Assembly: GCA_029706075.1 (NCBI GenBank)
Contig: JAINUG010000139.1
Span: forward strand, 1,533,510-1,597,509
Length of the DNA: 64,000 bases
DNA from: Aldrovandia affinis
Taxonomy: Eukaryota; Chordata; Actinopteri; Notacanthiformes; Halosauridae
Direction: 5' to 3'
In this document: positions 57,796-64,000 of the stretch, piece by piece
Numbering within the stretch: the first letter of the stretch is position 1
Layout of the letters: every line of letters starts with the position of its first letter
Translations under genes and position numbers: made by a program
Notes under the pieces: generated by a model
What the model saw: only the letters and a program-made list of their open reading frames with translations
Told to the model about the DNA's origin: nothing
Databases searched by the model: none

Positions 57796-59538
57796 TGCAC
57801 ACAGACAAAGTCTCCACCGCACAGTGCATGCTATTTTCATATATTAGATTGGATGTAAAATAATATCAAGTGAAAAGCAAACAAGGGTTTCAAAGAATCA
57901 CACAAGACTTTTATACATTGCTCAGGCAAAGCTCTTGAAAATCTCTCAAATGTACCAAACCTTTAAACAACCTTTCCACGACAAGCTAGCAAGACCTTTC
58001 CAAAGAGAAAGAGCTTATTTATCTCAGCATTACATCCCAGGGCTTACGTGTATTTTCAGTGCATTTTGTGAGTCTCTGTGTGCATAAATAAAGGCACAGC
58101 TGACTAAACAATCCCAGATGTGAGACAGAGGTTGAGAACAGTGTGTGAGCCATAGGAGCCGTTGAGTTCTTGTTCAATTTCAGCAGTAGCTGGGGTATTC
58201 TATTAGAATAGCCCTTTGGTGGCCTCCATTGTGCGCCTTAAATGTTTGTTTATTTCACACTGACCGCAGAAATAACACTGAAGATTCAAAAGAACCTTGA
58301 ATTATTAAAAGAAATAGTGAACAGACGACCACATCAAAGGATCCCTGGCTAAAGGAGGCAAGAGGCCAGACCCGCCCTGTGTTCTCATGACAAAATACAC
58401 CAATGAAAGTTACTCTTGCCAAACATTCTTTAAAGAGTGCACGTCACCATTAATTTGTCCAAATATATTTAACCAGAAATGTTTAATTGAGCATGCTTAA
58501 AATACACGTTTCATTCATTCCAATCGTTGTATGTTTAATTTATTGGAATTTTTTGTTTCAGACTATATGTTGTACAGTGAGCCGTGGCTTTGAAAGTAGA
58601 ACCTTCCGAAGCAACTGATTAAATACATAAAGTTTCGGGGACATTACATTGCGCAATCCCGGTTAAAAATAATTTCACTTCCAGTCCAAACCACATGAAG
58701 CACTGGACTGAAGGGTCGCATTAAATGAGTGTAACGGGTCCTCTGGAATGACACTCAAAAGAGCCATCAAGATTCATTCTGGTGAATCTGGTATCAATCG
58801 CTGGCCACCAAGGTCATGGGCATTTGCCGTTCTCAGCTCTGCAGTTTTGTTTTTGAATGAAGCCCATTTGTTATTCGTTCGTTCTATGCAAAAACAAATG
58901 TGAATAACTTTATTTGTAACAAAGAATAACGTCTCAGTAACATCATCTTGTTATTTTCATTCAGTAAATTCACAAATAATTAAACAAGTTACTTAGCAAA
59001 TGTATCCATGTTTAAATGACTGTGTTTGAAGGAAACGTAACTCGAGGTTATTTATGATTATGGTTATTATTTATTCTTATCATTGTAGTTGTTGTTATTA
59101 TAATTATTATTATTATTACTATGATTATTATTATCTATAAAATGAAGACTCGATTGATGTTTCCAAACATCACCATCATGAGAACACAACTGACAGATCT
59201 TGAAACGAAGCTGGGCTTGAAACATTGTATGGGGCAAATGTTAGTGCATCACGCGCATTCTACAATCTGACCCACAAAGTTAAGACGCTGATCTTTTCAA
59301 AACACAAACGGTTGGCCCTGGTTGAAACCTGGCAAACGTGCAGTTTCAGCGAATGCTGAACAATCAACTAATTTCATCATGTCTAAATGCTGAACTCAGT
59401 GTTCATTTGACCAACTCCGAGCCTATAATTATAATTACCTTCTCTCATCCCCGTGTGCAGCGGAAGATGTATGCTGTTGCTGTCAATGTTCGACGTGGAG
59501 CGGGCCTGGGATTCCAACCTCACCATTCCGGCAAACAT
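20786..59538 (-). CDS. disc1: disc1 orthologue, whole gene (14 coding exons)
   Basis: DISC1 is a coiled-coil scaffold at the centrosome, in the cytoplasm and at mitochondria, known for binding partners such as NDE1/NDEL1 and PDE4 and for roles in neuronal migration (family knowledge). Fourteen minus-strand exons, all with consistent phase, give 2505 nt or 834 aa; human is about 854 aa. Seen directly: an Arg-rich RRPGYMR block near residues 55-61, the Ser/Phe motif [12 protein letters not shown] near 168-179, a low-complexity disordered head encoded by exon 2, then helical, Leu/Glu-rich segments to the end. Matches to remembered human DISC1 include [28 protein letters not shown] and [10 protein letters not shown]. 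Exon order and phases match human through exon 11; an added 45-nt exon and a U12-type last intron follow. Expression cannot be judged from sequence. Confidence 0.93.
21840..22555. repeat. 22-23-bp minisatellite in disc1 intron 13
   Basis: About 30 units of AGCTGTGACCCCAGTGACCC plus TAG, alternating with a shorter CAGCACCC variant. It abuts the Tc1 remnant at 22556 exactly where that element's 5' end is missing. Confidence 0.95.
22556..23592 (+). mobile_element. Tc1-like transposase pseudogene
   Basis: Pieces in order: [20 protein letters not shown] (helix-turn-helix part), [11 protein letters not shown] (second Asp), a frame-shifted Gly-rich block ([15 protein letters not shown]), [18 protein letters not shown] and [19 protein letters not shown] (third acidic residue replaced in context), ending CKGYATKYY. 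Several frame breaks. It lies antisense inside disc1 intron 13. Confidence 0.85.
23593..23665 (+). mobile_element. Tc1/mariner end fragment
   Basis: ATAGTGGACATACAAAGTAT and TTCACCCCCTTTGGCATTTG match the left end of the elements at 4733 and 18711. It is truncated after about 70 bp and is a few hundred bp from exon 13 of disc1. Confidence 0.6.
23872..23998 (-). CDS. disc1: disc1 exon 13 (residues 735-777)
   Basis: 127-nt exon, acceptor TTTCCTCCTCAG, phase 0 to 1. It encodes [17 protein letters not shown], then [20 protein letters not shown] and DHTVA, aligning with human LGEKCEDIGKKLLYLEDQL. It is followed by a U12-type donor ATATCCTTT at 23871-23863. Confidence 0.92.
24095..24990. repeat. 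45-bp AT-rich minisatellite in disc1 intron 12
   Basis: About 20 units built from ATTACACTATACTAAATTAC and ACTACAATACACTAAACCAC plus ATGAC, themselves made of 5-bp TACAC-like steps. The array begins roughly 95 nt upstream of the exon 13 acceptor. Confidence 0.95.
24991..26955. other. disc1 intron 12, remainder
   Basis: A poly-T run at 25221-25241 and short GA repeats around 25935-25950 and 26062-26073. No further exon recognised. Confidence 0.4.
26956..27000 (-). CDS. disc1: disc1 exon 12, 45-nt microexon (residues 720-734)
   Basis: It has an excellent T-rich tract and acceptor (TTGTTCTTTACAG) and a strong donor (GAG|GTGAGG). The 45 nt are open in the required phase 0-0 and encode [15 protein letters not shown]. 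This resembles the human KVLEEWKTHLIPSL segment, which I recall as not being a separate exon. Inclusion or skipping keeps the frame, so it may be alternatively used. Confidence 0.8.
27001..29188. other. disc1 intron 11
   Basis: Intron between exon 11 and the microexon. No repeat family or additional exon recognised. Confidence 0.5.
29189..29429 (-). CDS. disc1: disc1 exon 11 (residues 639-719)
   Basis: 241-nt exon, phase 2 to 0. The acceptor is TGTCCTGTAAG at the end of a long CT-rich tract. This choice gives [20 protein letters not shown] across the junction, aligning with human [20 protein letters not shown] without a gap. The exon continues with a Pro/Arg-rich stretch ([12 protein letters not shown]). 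The donor AAG|GTGGCG is weak, but it is the only phase-0 GT in the exon tail. Confidence 0.9.
29609..29693. repeat. interstitial telomere-like repeat
   Basis: A degenerate CCCTAA/CCCTAG/CCTTAC array, the C-strand pattern of vertebrate telomere repeat, about 85 bp long, in disc1 intron 10. Confidence 0.75.
29827..29942 (+). mobile_element. Tc1-like end fragment, copy 1
   Basis: CACTACCGGTCAAAAGTTTT and AGAACACCCCCATTTTCCAG, then GCAGTTCAAGTCCAGTGAAT, are about 100 bp nearly identical to 40230-40330. Terminal part of a Tc1-like element without transposase. Confidence 0.7.
29943..31360. other. disc1 intron 10, middle part
   Basis: No exon recognised; a short CA tract at 30727-30748. Confidence 0.4.
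31361..31497 (-). repeat. tRNA-derived SINE, family A, copy 2
   Basis: Minus-strand copy with head TGTGGTTCAATAGGTAGAGC, B-box-like GTTCAATTCC and a decayed LINE-type tail. Same strand as disc1, within intron 10, about 470 nt downstream of exon 10. Confidence 0.85.
31964..32024 (-). CDS. disc1: disc1 exon 10 (residues 619-639)
   Basis: 61-nt exon too short for an ORF scan, acceptor TTCCCATCACAG, donor CACAG|GTGAGT (near-consensus), phase 1 to 2. It encodes [20 protein letters not shown], matching human ETSVKENTMKYMETLKNKLC residue for residue in spacing. Confidence 0.93.
32650..33020 (-). repeat. tRNA-derived SINE, family B, copy 1
   Basis: Read on the minus strand, the head GCGTGGTCCAGTGGTTACAA and GGGGTTCGATTCCCC are A- and B-box-like parts of a tRNA (Glu-like). 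A GC-rich body and the tail AAATTGGGAGAAAATGGGAG follow. Related tails occur at 43145-43395 and 44938-45215. Confidence 0.8.
35222..35456. repeat. compound GT microsatellite
   Basis: (GT)n blocks separated by a recurring TGGGTATGTGTTTGGAGTGT motif, so partly a higher-order repeat of about 65-75 bp. In disc1 intron 9. Confidence 0.9.
36204..36293 (-). CDS. candidate disc1 cassette exon in intron 9
   Basis: A 90-nt segment between a CATGTCAG acceptor and a GTGG|GTGAAC donor is open in phase 1-1, so it would insert 30 residues in frame between exons 9 and 10. The translation ([16 protein letters not shown], then [13 protein letters not shown]) looks like coiled coil. Human DISC1 has no residues here in the main isoform. 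The acceptor tract is weak, so this could be an alternative exon, a decayed exon or chance. Confidence 0.35.
36294..39559. other. disc1 intron 9, upstream part
   Basis: No repeat family recognised. A 218-codon open frame on the plus strand (37996-38652) begins at GTG, lacks domains and is judged chance. Confidence 0.4.
39560..39748 (-). CDS. disc1: disc1 exon 9 (residues 556-619)
   Basis: 189-nt exon, acceptor CTTGGCGCAG, donor TTCG|GTGAGC, phase 1 to 1. It encodes [20 protein letters not shown] and [13 protein letters not shown], aligning with human GNHFWTAKDLTEEIRSLTSE and RLRREVEHQETAY. Confidence 0.95.
40054..40156 (-). CDS. disc1: disc1 exon 8 (residues 522-556)
   Basis: 103-nt exon, acceptor CCCGTCCAG, donor TCAG|GTACGC, phase 0 to 1. 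It encodes [20 protein letters not shown] and ends HEAKLSAIS, matching human CMSEKFCSTLRKKVNDIET and LEAKMHAIS. In human DISC1 the schizophrenia-linked t(1;11) breakpoint lies in the intron after this exon, near residue 597 (established knowledge). Confidence 0.95.
40230..40375 (+). mobile_element. Tc1-like end fragment, copy 2
   Basis: Near-identical to 29827-29942 over about 100 bp, then GGTAAGCGGTAAACTGCCAG. It starts about 73 nt upstream of the disc1 exon 8 acceptor. Confidence 0.7.
40376..41584. other. disc1 intron 7, remainder
   Basis: AT-rich DNA with no recognised exon. Confidence 0.4.
41585..41639 (-). CDS. disc1: disc1 exon 7 (residues 503-521)
   Basis: Short 55-nt exon, acceptor TTTTTAATTGCAG, donor AAA|GTAAGG, phase 2 to 0. 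It encodes [19 protein letters not shown], aligning with human RSLQERIKSLNLSLKEITTK. It is missed by any ORF-length scan. A same-strand SINE ends about 38 nt upstream, so the polypyrimidine/branch region abuts SINE tail sequence. Confidence 0.93.
41677..41826 (-). repeat. tRNA-derived SINE, family A, copy 3
   Basis: The best preserved copy: head TGTGTGGCTCAGTAGGTAGA, B-box GGGTTCAATTCCC, tail GTCGCTTTGGATAAAAGCG then TCTGCTAAATT, ending in TATA-type simple repeat. Same strand as disc1; its end is about 38 nt from the exon 7 acceptor. Confidence 0.92.
41872..42294. repeat. 33-bp minisatellite in disc1 intron 6
   Basis: About 13 units of GCAGTGCTCGGAGAGGAAGT plus AACTGTGCAGAAC, with GAAGC and GAGAG variants interspersed. 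Because 33 is a multiple of 3, it keeps a long chance frame open on the plus strand. Confidence 0.95.
42295..43144. other. disc1 intron 6, non-repeat part
   Basis: No exon or known repeat recognised. Confidence 0.4.
43145..43395 (+). repeat. SINE family B fragment
   Basis: It ends GGCTACCAAATTGGGAGAAA, the same tail as the 32650-33020 copy, followed by (TA)n. No tRNA head is recognisable. Confidence 0.5.
43725..43885 (+). mobile_element. L2-like LINE 3' end fragment
   Basis: CATGTATTAATGCACATCTT and TAAGTTGCTCTAGATAAGAG match the 3' end of the LINE at 14850-14920. A related upstream part of about 90 bp recurs at 44583-44680. Confidence 0.75.
44103..44847 (+). mobile_element. inverted repeat arm A (hAT-like ends), disc1 intron 6
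   Basis: It starts TAGGGATGCTAATTTTAAG. Its sequence recurs in inverted orientation at 47793-48495 over four long matching blocks. An extra segment of about 90 nt (44580-44670), resembling 43725-43815, is not in arm B. No transposase is seen. Assignment to hAT is only from the TAGGGATG-type end. Confidence 0.8.
44938..45215 (+). repeat. SINE family B, copy 2
   Basis: The head GGCCCCCGAGTGGTGTAACA is tRNA-like, the body contains CGGCTGTCCACCCCAGAGGG as in the 32650 copy, and the tail is ATCGGCTACCAAATCG plus A-run. It lies about 140 nt downstream of disc1 exon 6. Confidence 0.7.
45354..45586 (-). CDS. disc1: disc1 exon 6 (coiled coil, residues 426-503)
   Basis: 233-nt exon, acceptor CGGCCGCAG, donor TGCAG|GTCAGT, phase 0 to 2. 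It encodes a strongly heptad-like Gln/Glu/Leu-rich helix ([19 protein letters not shown]) and then [15 protein letters not shown], aligning with human LGQLQEVSKALQDTL. Confidence 0.94.
46198..46315 (-). CDS. disc1: disc1 exon 5 (residues 386-425)
   Basis: 118-nt exon, acceptor GGGTGGCAG, donor GTCCAG|GTAACC, phase 2 to 0. It ends [14 protein letters not shown], aligning with human TRRDWLLQEKQQLQ. With exon 6 it forms a 351-nt, frame-neutral block flanked by inverted copies of one intronic repeat. Confidence 0.92.
46316..47792. other. disc1 intron 4, exon 5 side
   Basis: No exon or known repeat recognised. Confidence 0.4.
47793..48495 (-). mobile_element. inverted repeat arm B (hAT-like ends), disc1 intron 4
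   Basis: Reverse-complement counterpart of 44103-44847. It ends CTTAAAATTAGCATCCCTA, the mirror of arm A's start. Shared blocks include AACAGTTAAAACCTTGTTGA and CATTTCAAAAGGAATATTGT. It lies on the other side of exons 5 and 6 from arm A. Confidence 0.8.
48959..49024. repeat. (GT)n microsatellite
   Basis: An uninterrupted run of about 32 TG dinucleotides in disc1 intron 4, roughly 125 nt downstream of the exon 4 donor; likely polymorphic. Confidence 0.95.
49150..49306 (-). CDS. disc1: disc1 exon 4 (residues 334-386)
   Basis: 157-nt exon, acceptor TGCTGTTAG, donor ATCGG|GTGAGC, phase 1 to 2. It encodes [20 protein letters not shown] followed by [16 protein letters not shown], matching human AETLQQRLEDLEQEKISLHF and QLPSRQPALSSFLGHL. 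A long (GT)n tract lies about 125 nt downstream of its donor. Confidence 0.95.
49751..50025 (+). mobile_element. internally deleted Tc1 derivative, copy 2
   Basis: The left end ACAGTACCAGTCAAAGGTTT runs into the same deletion junction as 16442-16925 (GGGCACTC then TTCATTCTTCAGCAAGATAA). Its right part is replaced by CA-rich repeat. In disc1 intron 3. Confidence 0.85.
50036..50210. repeat. CA-rich compound microsatellite
   Basis: (CA)n with TCCA, CATG and ACTC interruptions; it follows the truncated Tc1 derivative directly. Confidence 0.9.
50211..52285. other. disc1 intron 3, middle part
   Basis: No exon or known repeat recognised. Confidence 0.4.
52286..53520. repeat. duplicated unit of about 155 bp, second copy split by Tigger-like element
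   Basis: TTTTTATTCATCTCATC through TACAATTTGGAGTTT and GGTCATTAAGCC occurs at 52286-52440 and again at 52444-52503, continuing at 53459-53520. The second copy is interrupted by the element at 52504-53458. Confidence 0.8.
52504..53458 (-). mobile_element. Tigger/pogo-like DNA transposon remnant
   Basis: The inverted ends CAGGCAGTCCCTGGGTTACG and CGTAACCCAGGGACTGCCTG are perfect over 20 bp and flanked by a TA duplication. Minus-strand codons at about 53200-53105 read [20 protein letters not shown] followed by [12 protein letters not shown] and a stop, the N-terminus of a Tigger-type (CENP-B-like) transposase. The rest of the ORF is lost. Confidence 0.88.
53633..53702 (-). CDS. disc1: disc1 exon 3 (residues 311-334)
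   Basis: 70-nt exon, acceptor TTTTCCCACAG, donor ACCG|GTAAGG, phase 0 to 1. It encodes the start of the coiled-coil half: [18 protein letters not shown], aligning with human LKLQKLQEDAVENDDYDK. Confidence 0.95.
53950..54779 (-). CDS. disc1: disc1 exon 2 (disordered head, residues 34-310)
   Basis: Large exon of 830 nt with acceptor TTCACCAG and donor CAG|GTGAGC. It encodes GPDVFPAAV, the basic RRPGYMR block, a Pro/Ser/Gly-rich low-complexity stretch, the conserved [12 protein letters not shown] motif, a Ser/Asp-rich patch ([18 protein letters not shown]) and the exon-end signature [17 protein letters not shown], which aligns with human SWDTLLRKWEPVLRDCL. The oversized second exon is the hallmark DISC1 gene structure. 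Phase 1 in, phase 0 out. Confidence 0.95.
54780..55626. other. disc1 intron 1, exon 2 side
   Basis: Contains a CA/CT-rich tract (54851-54950). No exon recognised. Confidence 0.5.
55627..56218. repeat. 30-bp minisatellite in disc1 intron 1
   Basis: About 20 units of TATTACTGTACACTAACCCA plus CACTGGCCCC, with shorter CACAGTCCC and ACACAAATCCCAA variants. Confidence 0.95.
56219..59438. other. disc1 intron 1, exon 1 side
   Basis: Holds GT repeats (57171-57250) and CT/CA repeats (57729-57795). An isolated donor-like GTAAGT on the minus strand at 56699-56694 has no start-codon frame upstream. Confidence 0.5.
59439..59538 (-). CDS. disc1: disc1 exon 1 (start codon, residues 1-34)
   Basis: The ATG is at 59538-59536 and begins [11 protein letters not shown]. 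The frame is closed upstream by a TAG. The exon ends AGA GAA G followed by donor GTAATT, phase 1, which joins exon 2 to make a Gly codon. A second in-frame ATG (residue 5) has a stronger Kozak context (GCCGGAATGG) and could also be used. The match to human exon 1 is in length and phase only, since this segment is poorly conserved, so this is the least certain coding exon. The 5' UTR extends to higher coordinates. Confidence 0.6.
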
Positions 59539-60290
59539 CCCGAGGAGGATCAACTAACGTTAAAGCAAGGCCTTCAACTAGGCTACGTCTCCCAAAACAG
59601 CGCAGACATGAAACCAAACATCCTAAAAAGTGCCGAAATTCCCCACATAACACATGCGAATGTAGCCACGCTGCGCTACCGAGATTAAGTCATTTCCGTT
59701 CGGGAAAGAGTTTCTCTTCTGAATAAAACAGCACTCGCAGCCCCAGTTTAACCGTTCTATCGATACCCCGGATAGAAAAGCCAGTCGGTTTCAAATGATA
59801 TATCGCATTTCTTCAACCATCGGTTTCTAAGGCGCAGCTGAGAACGTCCTGAACAATGTCCAACACAAAAAGTGAATGGAATAACAGTCGCTGAATACTT
59901 TCACAAAAAATGCATTACAAAACGATCAAGGCCTATATATTAAATGCTACAAGAGACGCAACTAATTATTTTTGTTAAATATTCTCTTCCGTTAGGTATC
60001 TCCCACGAGCGCACAGCAACCAGAGCTCGGCACTTCGCTCCGTTATGTCGTGCAGCGGTGGAAGTTCCTCCTACATTCGTTGGAATTTGACTCCTCACGC
60101 CTGCAGCATCCAAACGCCTTGTTGAATTCAACGGCTGCGTTGAATGTCTGCACCCTCTTGCGCATGTCACTGTTCCATTTAGGAGATTATGAAAATGTAT
60201 CTTATTTAAAATGAGGATGTTTCTCATCCAAATTGCTGACTGTTAATACTGGTTTGTGTCCACACGAGGAAAATGGGGCGGGTTTAAAGA
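59539..60290 (-). promoter_or_regulatory. putative disc1 5' UTR and promoter side
   Basis: This lies immediately upstream of the disc1 start codon. It is richer in CpG than the surrounding AT-rich DNA and includes a GC-box (GGGGCGGG at 60275-60282). No clear TATA box or start site can be assigned. Confidence 0.3.
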
Positions 60291-61744
60291 GCCAGCAGAC
60301 GAGTTAACAGGCGAGTCGTTAACAGCTACAATACAATTAATAGCCTATGGTTATTGTTAATATAAGAATGTATGATTTTAATGAGCAGAATATTGCTTAC
60401 GTATAAAAATGTCACCTATTTTTAGCTATTGGTAAACAATAATATTGTTATTAGAAGTGATATAACTGTAACTGTACCCTGGCTAAATCAGCTCAAATAA
60501 ACGGTCAGTTTCAACTCTGTGCCCGCCTGTGGCCTCCCCTGTCTCTCCATGGAATTTATCACACATCCTCTGACAGTGCCTTTGTATTTCTCCAAATAAT
60601 TTTCCTGCTCCACGCCTCTTATTTAAACGGGCCTGGAAGCTCTCCGGGGTGGAGAAGCCGGGAGTGTGCCAGAATCAAGCACTAAACAGGAAATTGCGTT
60701 AGTCAGTGTCTATAGTTCCCCAAATAGATGGTCAGGCCCCATTCTGTCCGTGAAGCGTTAACTTGGTGCTCCTTTATATATCGTGGGCCATAAACTGTGG
60801 GGCGGTTTGCACAATTTATTGTTCTCCCTGAACAATAAGCAATCAGCCTAAATGTGCAAATGTTGATTTGTTATTACCTGGAAAATCAGTGCGCTGTGGA
60901 TGATCTGTCTCAGCAAAAGAACCCCAAAGGTGTTTAGCTAGGATTCATTCAATCAACAAGCCCTTACAATAATTAATTATAAATAGGCTATTTGGCGTGT
61001 CCAACTACACACTTTTTTCACTTAAATTCAATAGAACTGTATTTATCCCACATGGGGCTATTTAAAGAGCAAAGACAAGGTAAGACAACATTCAGTAGCA
61101 GACCCATACATACATCAGTACACACAACATCAAACATGTAATATAGTGGTTAAAATACAGATTTAAAGACAGATTTTAAAGTGCAAAAGTGCAACTTGCT
61201 TCTTGCCCTGAGTCTTATTGTGATAGTGGGAAAGAAAGAACAGCCAATCACATTTTTGGTTTTCACAGTAAGTGTACATCTACAGTGTAGGAGCATCCTT
61301 TCAAATGTATTTAATTGACTGGATATGTAAATTGGCCAAAAAAAGACTCAGAGATCCCTCTTTTTTGTCATGAGCAGAAGAAAAAGATGTCACTGCTTGA
61401 CATTCAACCTGACTTGCACAAGTCGGATGAGTACTTGGCAAAGATGTTACTGCTTACTGGCAGACTTTACTCATGTCAGAGACATGTTATTTTTTTTAAC
61501 GAAAACGCTGGCTGTGCTGCACCCAGCTGGTAGACGAGAATGGGAACAGAAGCACAGGCAAAAAAACAGATTAACCTACGAAGAGCTGTGTGGCTCAGGT
61601 TGTATGCGCTTTGCCCCTGCGCTGACACCAGTGAGGATGCACAGGCCGTATGGAATAACCAGGCTGCCTCACTCCAGACAGAGCCAGAATCACCAACTAA
61701 AAAGGACAGCAATCTTCCACAGCCTCAGGACATCTCTGCTTGCA
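60291..61744. other. upstream of disc1, nothing recognised
   Basis: No exon of a neighbour gene and no known repeat seen on either strand. Confidence 0.4.
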
Positions 61745-62730
61745 TTAAGAACATAAGAATACATAATGACGAGAACAGGCCGTTCGGCCCATCTAGGCTC
61801 GTCATGTCCTAATCTAAAGAGTATCTAGTGCTACATCTAGCCTGGACTTGAATAGCCCAAGCGTTTCTGCCTCTACTACCCAACCTGGTAAGCTGTTCCA
61901 GGCATTGACAACTCTCTGTGTAAAGAAAAACTTCCTAATATCTGTGCGGAATTTGCCTTTAACTAATTTCCACCTGTGGCCTCTTGTTCTGCTGACCCCA
62001 CTTATCTTAAAAAATCTTTGGTAGTTCACCCTGCCAATCCCTTTTAGGAATTTAAAAACCTCAATCAAATCCCCCCTAAGTCTCCGTTTGCTAAGTTTAA
62101 ATAGATTGAGTGCCTTAAGTCTATCATCATAACTTTTACCTTTCATACCCGGTATCAGTTTAGTTGCCCTTCTTTGGATTTTTTCAAGAGCTTCAATATC
62201 TTTCTTGTAGTGCGGTGCCCAGAACTGCACATAGTATTCTAAGTGAGGTCTGACAAAGGCATTATATAACATTAATATAACCTCCTTTGATTTATACTCA
62301 TTACTTTTTGCTATGTATCCCAGCATCCTGTTGGCTTTTTTCACTGCTGTAGCACACTGCTTTGATGCAGATAGGCTTTGATCAACTACAATTCCTAAGT
62401 CTTTTTCAAATTGAACACCTACTAACTTTTCTCTTCCCATAAAATACTCCTGTCTAATGTTTTTATTTCCCACATGCATAACTTTACATTTAGCAATATT
62501 GAATGTCATCTGCCATTATTGAATGTCATCTGCCATGTATCTGCCCATTTTTGGATTTTGTTTAAATCATCTTGGATTACTTTAGTCGATTCCAAACTGT
62601 TTGCCAAACCCCCAAGTTTAGTATCATCTGCAAATTTACCTATTTTGCTACTAACGTCCATATCCAGATCATTTATGTAAATAAGGAAGAGCAGAGGTCC
62701 CAGCACCGAGGTCATATAAGGCCCCACCTA
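61745..62730 (-). mobile_element. CR1-like LINE, 5' truncated
   Basis: Minus strand: it begins within the RT at SVLGPLLFLIYINDL, passes the catalytic FADDTKLGG, then a frame break at a 20-bp tandem duplication, then a 231-codon C-terminal part (KDLGIVVDQSLS, YCVQ-like YYVQFWAPHYKKDIEALEK, FFTQRVVNAWNSLPG). The 3' UTR ends in TATGTATTCTTATGTTCTTA. Same family as 5626-5928. Confidence 0.88.
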
Positions 62731-64000
62731 CTGTTACTCTTTGTATTCACCCTTGCAGCCAATTATGTCCACAGACAAACTCACAGTGTCCACAGTGAAA
62801 CTTCCACCACATGCCCCAAGTGCCACTGCAGCACAGAGACTGATCTGGTGTCAGTGGCAGTTAGTCAGTCCTGCGACAGAACTGCAACACAGTCTGTTCT
62901 TTAGAGGAACCGGAAAACGGGTGAGAAGATTCGTGTTGGCCTCAGGAGGCCAAAGTGGTAATGAAAAGAACTGCATCGCATAATAACTTGACAAAAACTG
63001 ACAGTCTATCTGTTTGTAGCTTTCTTTCAGTCAAGGTACAATTTTCATTTACACCAGAAGATGGCAGACTTGTATAAAGTTATTCACCACTAATTCACAA
63101 AAGCACTTTTAAAAATATATACCACATAAAGTCATATGCTTGATCAAGTCAATCAAGTCTTTGCATGATTAAGAATCACGGATGTGAAATATTTTTGCGC
63201 ATTTCAATGAACAGCATTTGATACGATTACAAACAATGTTTTGTGTGAATTTCTCTTAGCTTTGCCAGGAAACTACTGCAGCTGCCAGCAGTGGGGGATT
63301 TGGGACTGACACACTGATCCAGTTGTTAGAGATTATAAGAAAGAGGCAGGGCTTTCAGAAGCTGGACATTTCATGCCAAAAAACCCCACAAAAAAACATT
63401 CAGGGAGGAGTCATTCCAAACAGCCTGCTGCTGCTTTCAGAGCAAGTAAATATTAAAATGTTCCAGATTTACAAAACACAACCTAATCATCCTAATTTGA
63501 AATCTGCAACCCCTTACTTCTGATGTAGATGTTGCTCTTCGCAGATTTACATTTCCACAGAGCTATTGATTTACCACAGCTCTCTATGACAACAGAATAG
63601 GGATTAACAAGATCACCTTCAACCAAACACTTCTGCCAAAAGTCTTCCACTTTAAGAACATGAAGATAAGACATCTCAACCTGTCGCCTGACACTCTCGC
63701 ACCTTGATGACCTCACACATTTGAAGGTGGATTGTTTTTAGATTGGTAATGCACAACCGTGTTTGTGTGAAAGTGTAAATAAACTGATGTATAGCTGATT
63801 TCTGTGAAAGTGTAATTGGATGTAAAGCTGAAGCTGTCAATTTTCTCTCTTCCTGTTTTCAGTGTCACTGCTCAAGTGACGTAGAGGGTTGTGCCACTAG
63901 CTGGTGCTCTATAACCCCAGTTTTCAGCACATCGGTGTCTCCTCCAAGGCAGGGGTCAGGATAACAGAGCCTGATAGAGCTCCTCTCCTAACGGGGGGCA
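62731..64000. other. nothing recognised
   Basis: No supported exon, RNA gene or repeat; the short ORFs lack protein character. Confidence 0.4.

Noticed and set aside
59338..59688. 116-codon plus-strand frame over disc1 exon 1
   Set aside because: Antisense shadow of the CpG-richer first exon; no recognisable protein features.

Overview
The window is vertebrate nuclear DNA, most likely from a ray-finned (teleost-type) fish. This rests on spliced coding exons, fish-type LINEs (L2-like, Rex1/CR1-like), Tc1/mariner remnants, tRNA-derived SINEs and many minisatellites and (CA)n/(GT)n tracts. There is no bacterial gene organisation. I cannot name the species.

The one host gene I can support is a complete minus-strand orthologue of DISC1 (Disrupted in Schizophrenia 1), running from the start codon at 59538 to the stop at 20786. 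I assembled 14 coding exons by matching splice sites, reading phase and remembered vertebrate DISC1 protein features. They sum to 2505 nt (834 codons plus stop), and every exon-exon phase is consistent. Human DISC1 is 854 aa with 13 exons in my recollection; the extra fish exon is a 45-nt microexon (exon 12). The last intron carries textbook U12-type AT-AC splice signals.

Layout. 1-4.7 kb: non-coding, one SINE. 4.7-14.9 kb: transposon cluster (Tc1 remnant cut by a CR1-like fragment, L2-like LINE, nearly intact Rex1-like LINE, second L2-like LINE). 15-20 kb: non-coding, with two DNA-transposon derivatives and a 22-bp minisatellite. 20.1-59.5 kb: disc1. Its introns hold a 23-bp minisatellite and a Tc1 remnant (intron 13), a 45-bp minisatellite (intron 12), telomere-like repeats (intron 10), SINEs (introns 6, 9 and 10), a 33-bp minisatellite (intron 6), inverted copies of one repeat (introns 4 and 6), a Tigger-like element (intron 3) and a 30-bp minisatellite (intron 1). 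59.5-64 kb: putative disc1 promoter side and a 5'-truncated CR1-like LINE on the minus strand; I see no upstream neighbour gene.

The most interesting signals are the AT-AC intron, the extra microexon, the inverted repeat pair that brackets exons 5 and 6 (a frame-neutral 351-nt block, suited to back-splicing or in-frame skipping), and a SINE tail lying about 40 nt upstream of the exon 7 acceptor. I found no evidence of an unknown multi-gene system.
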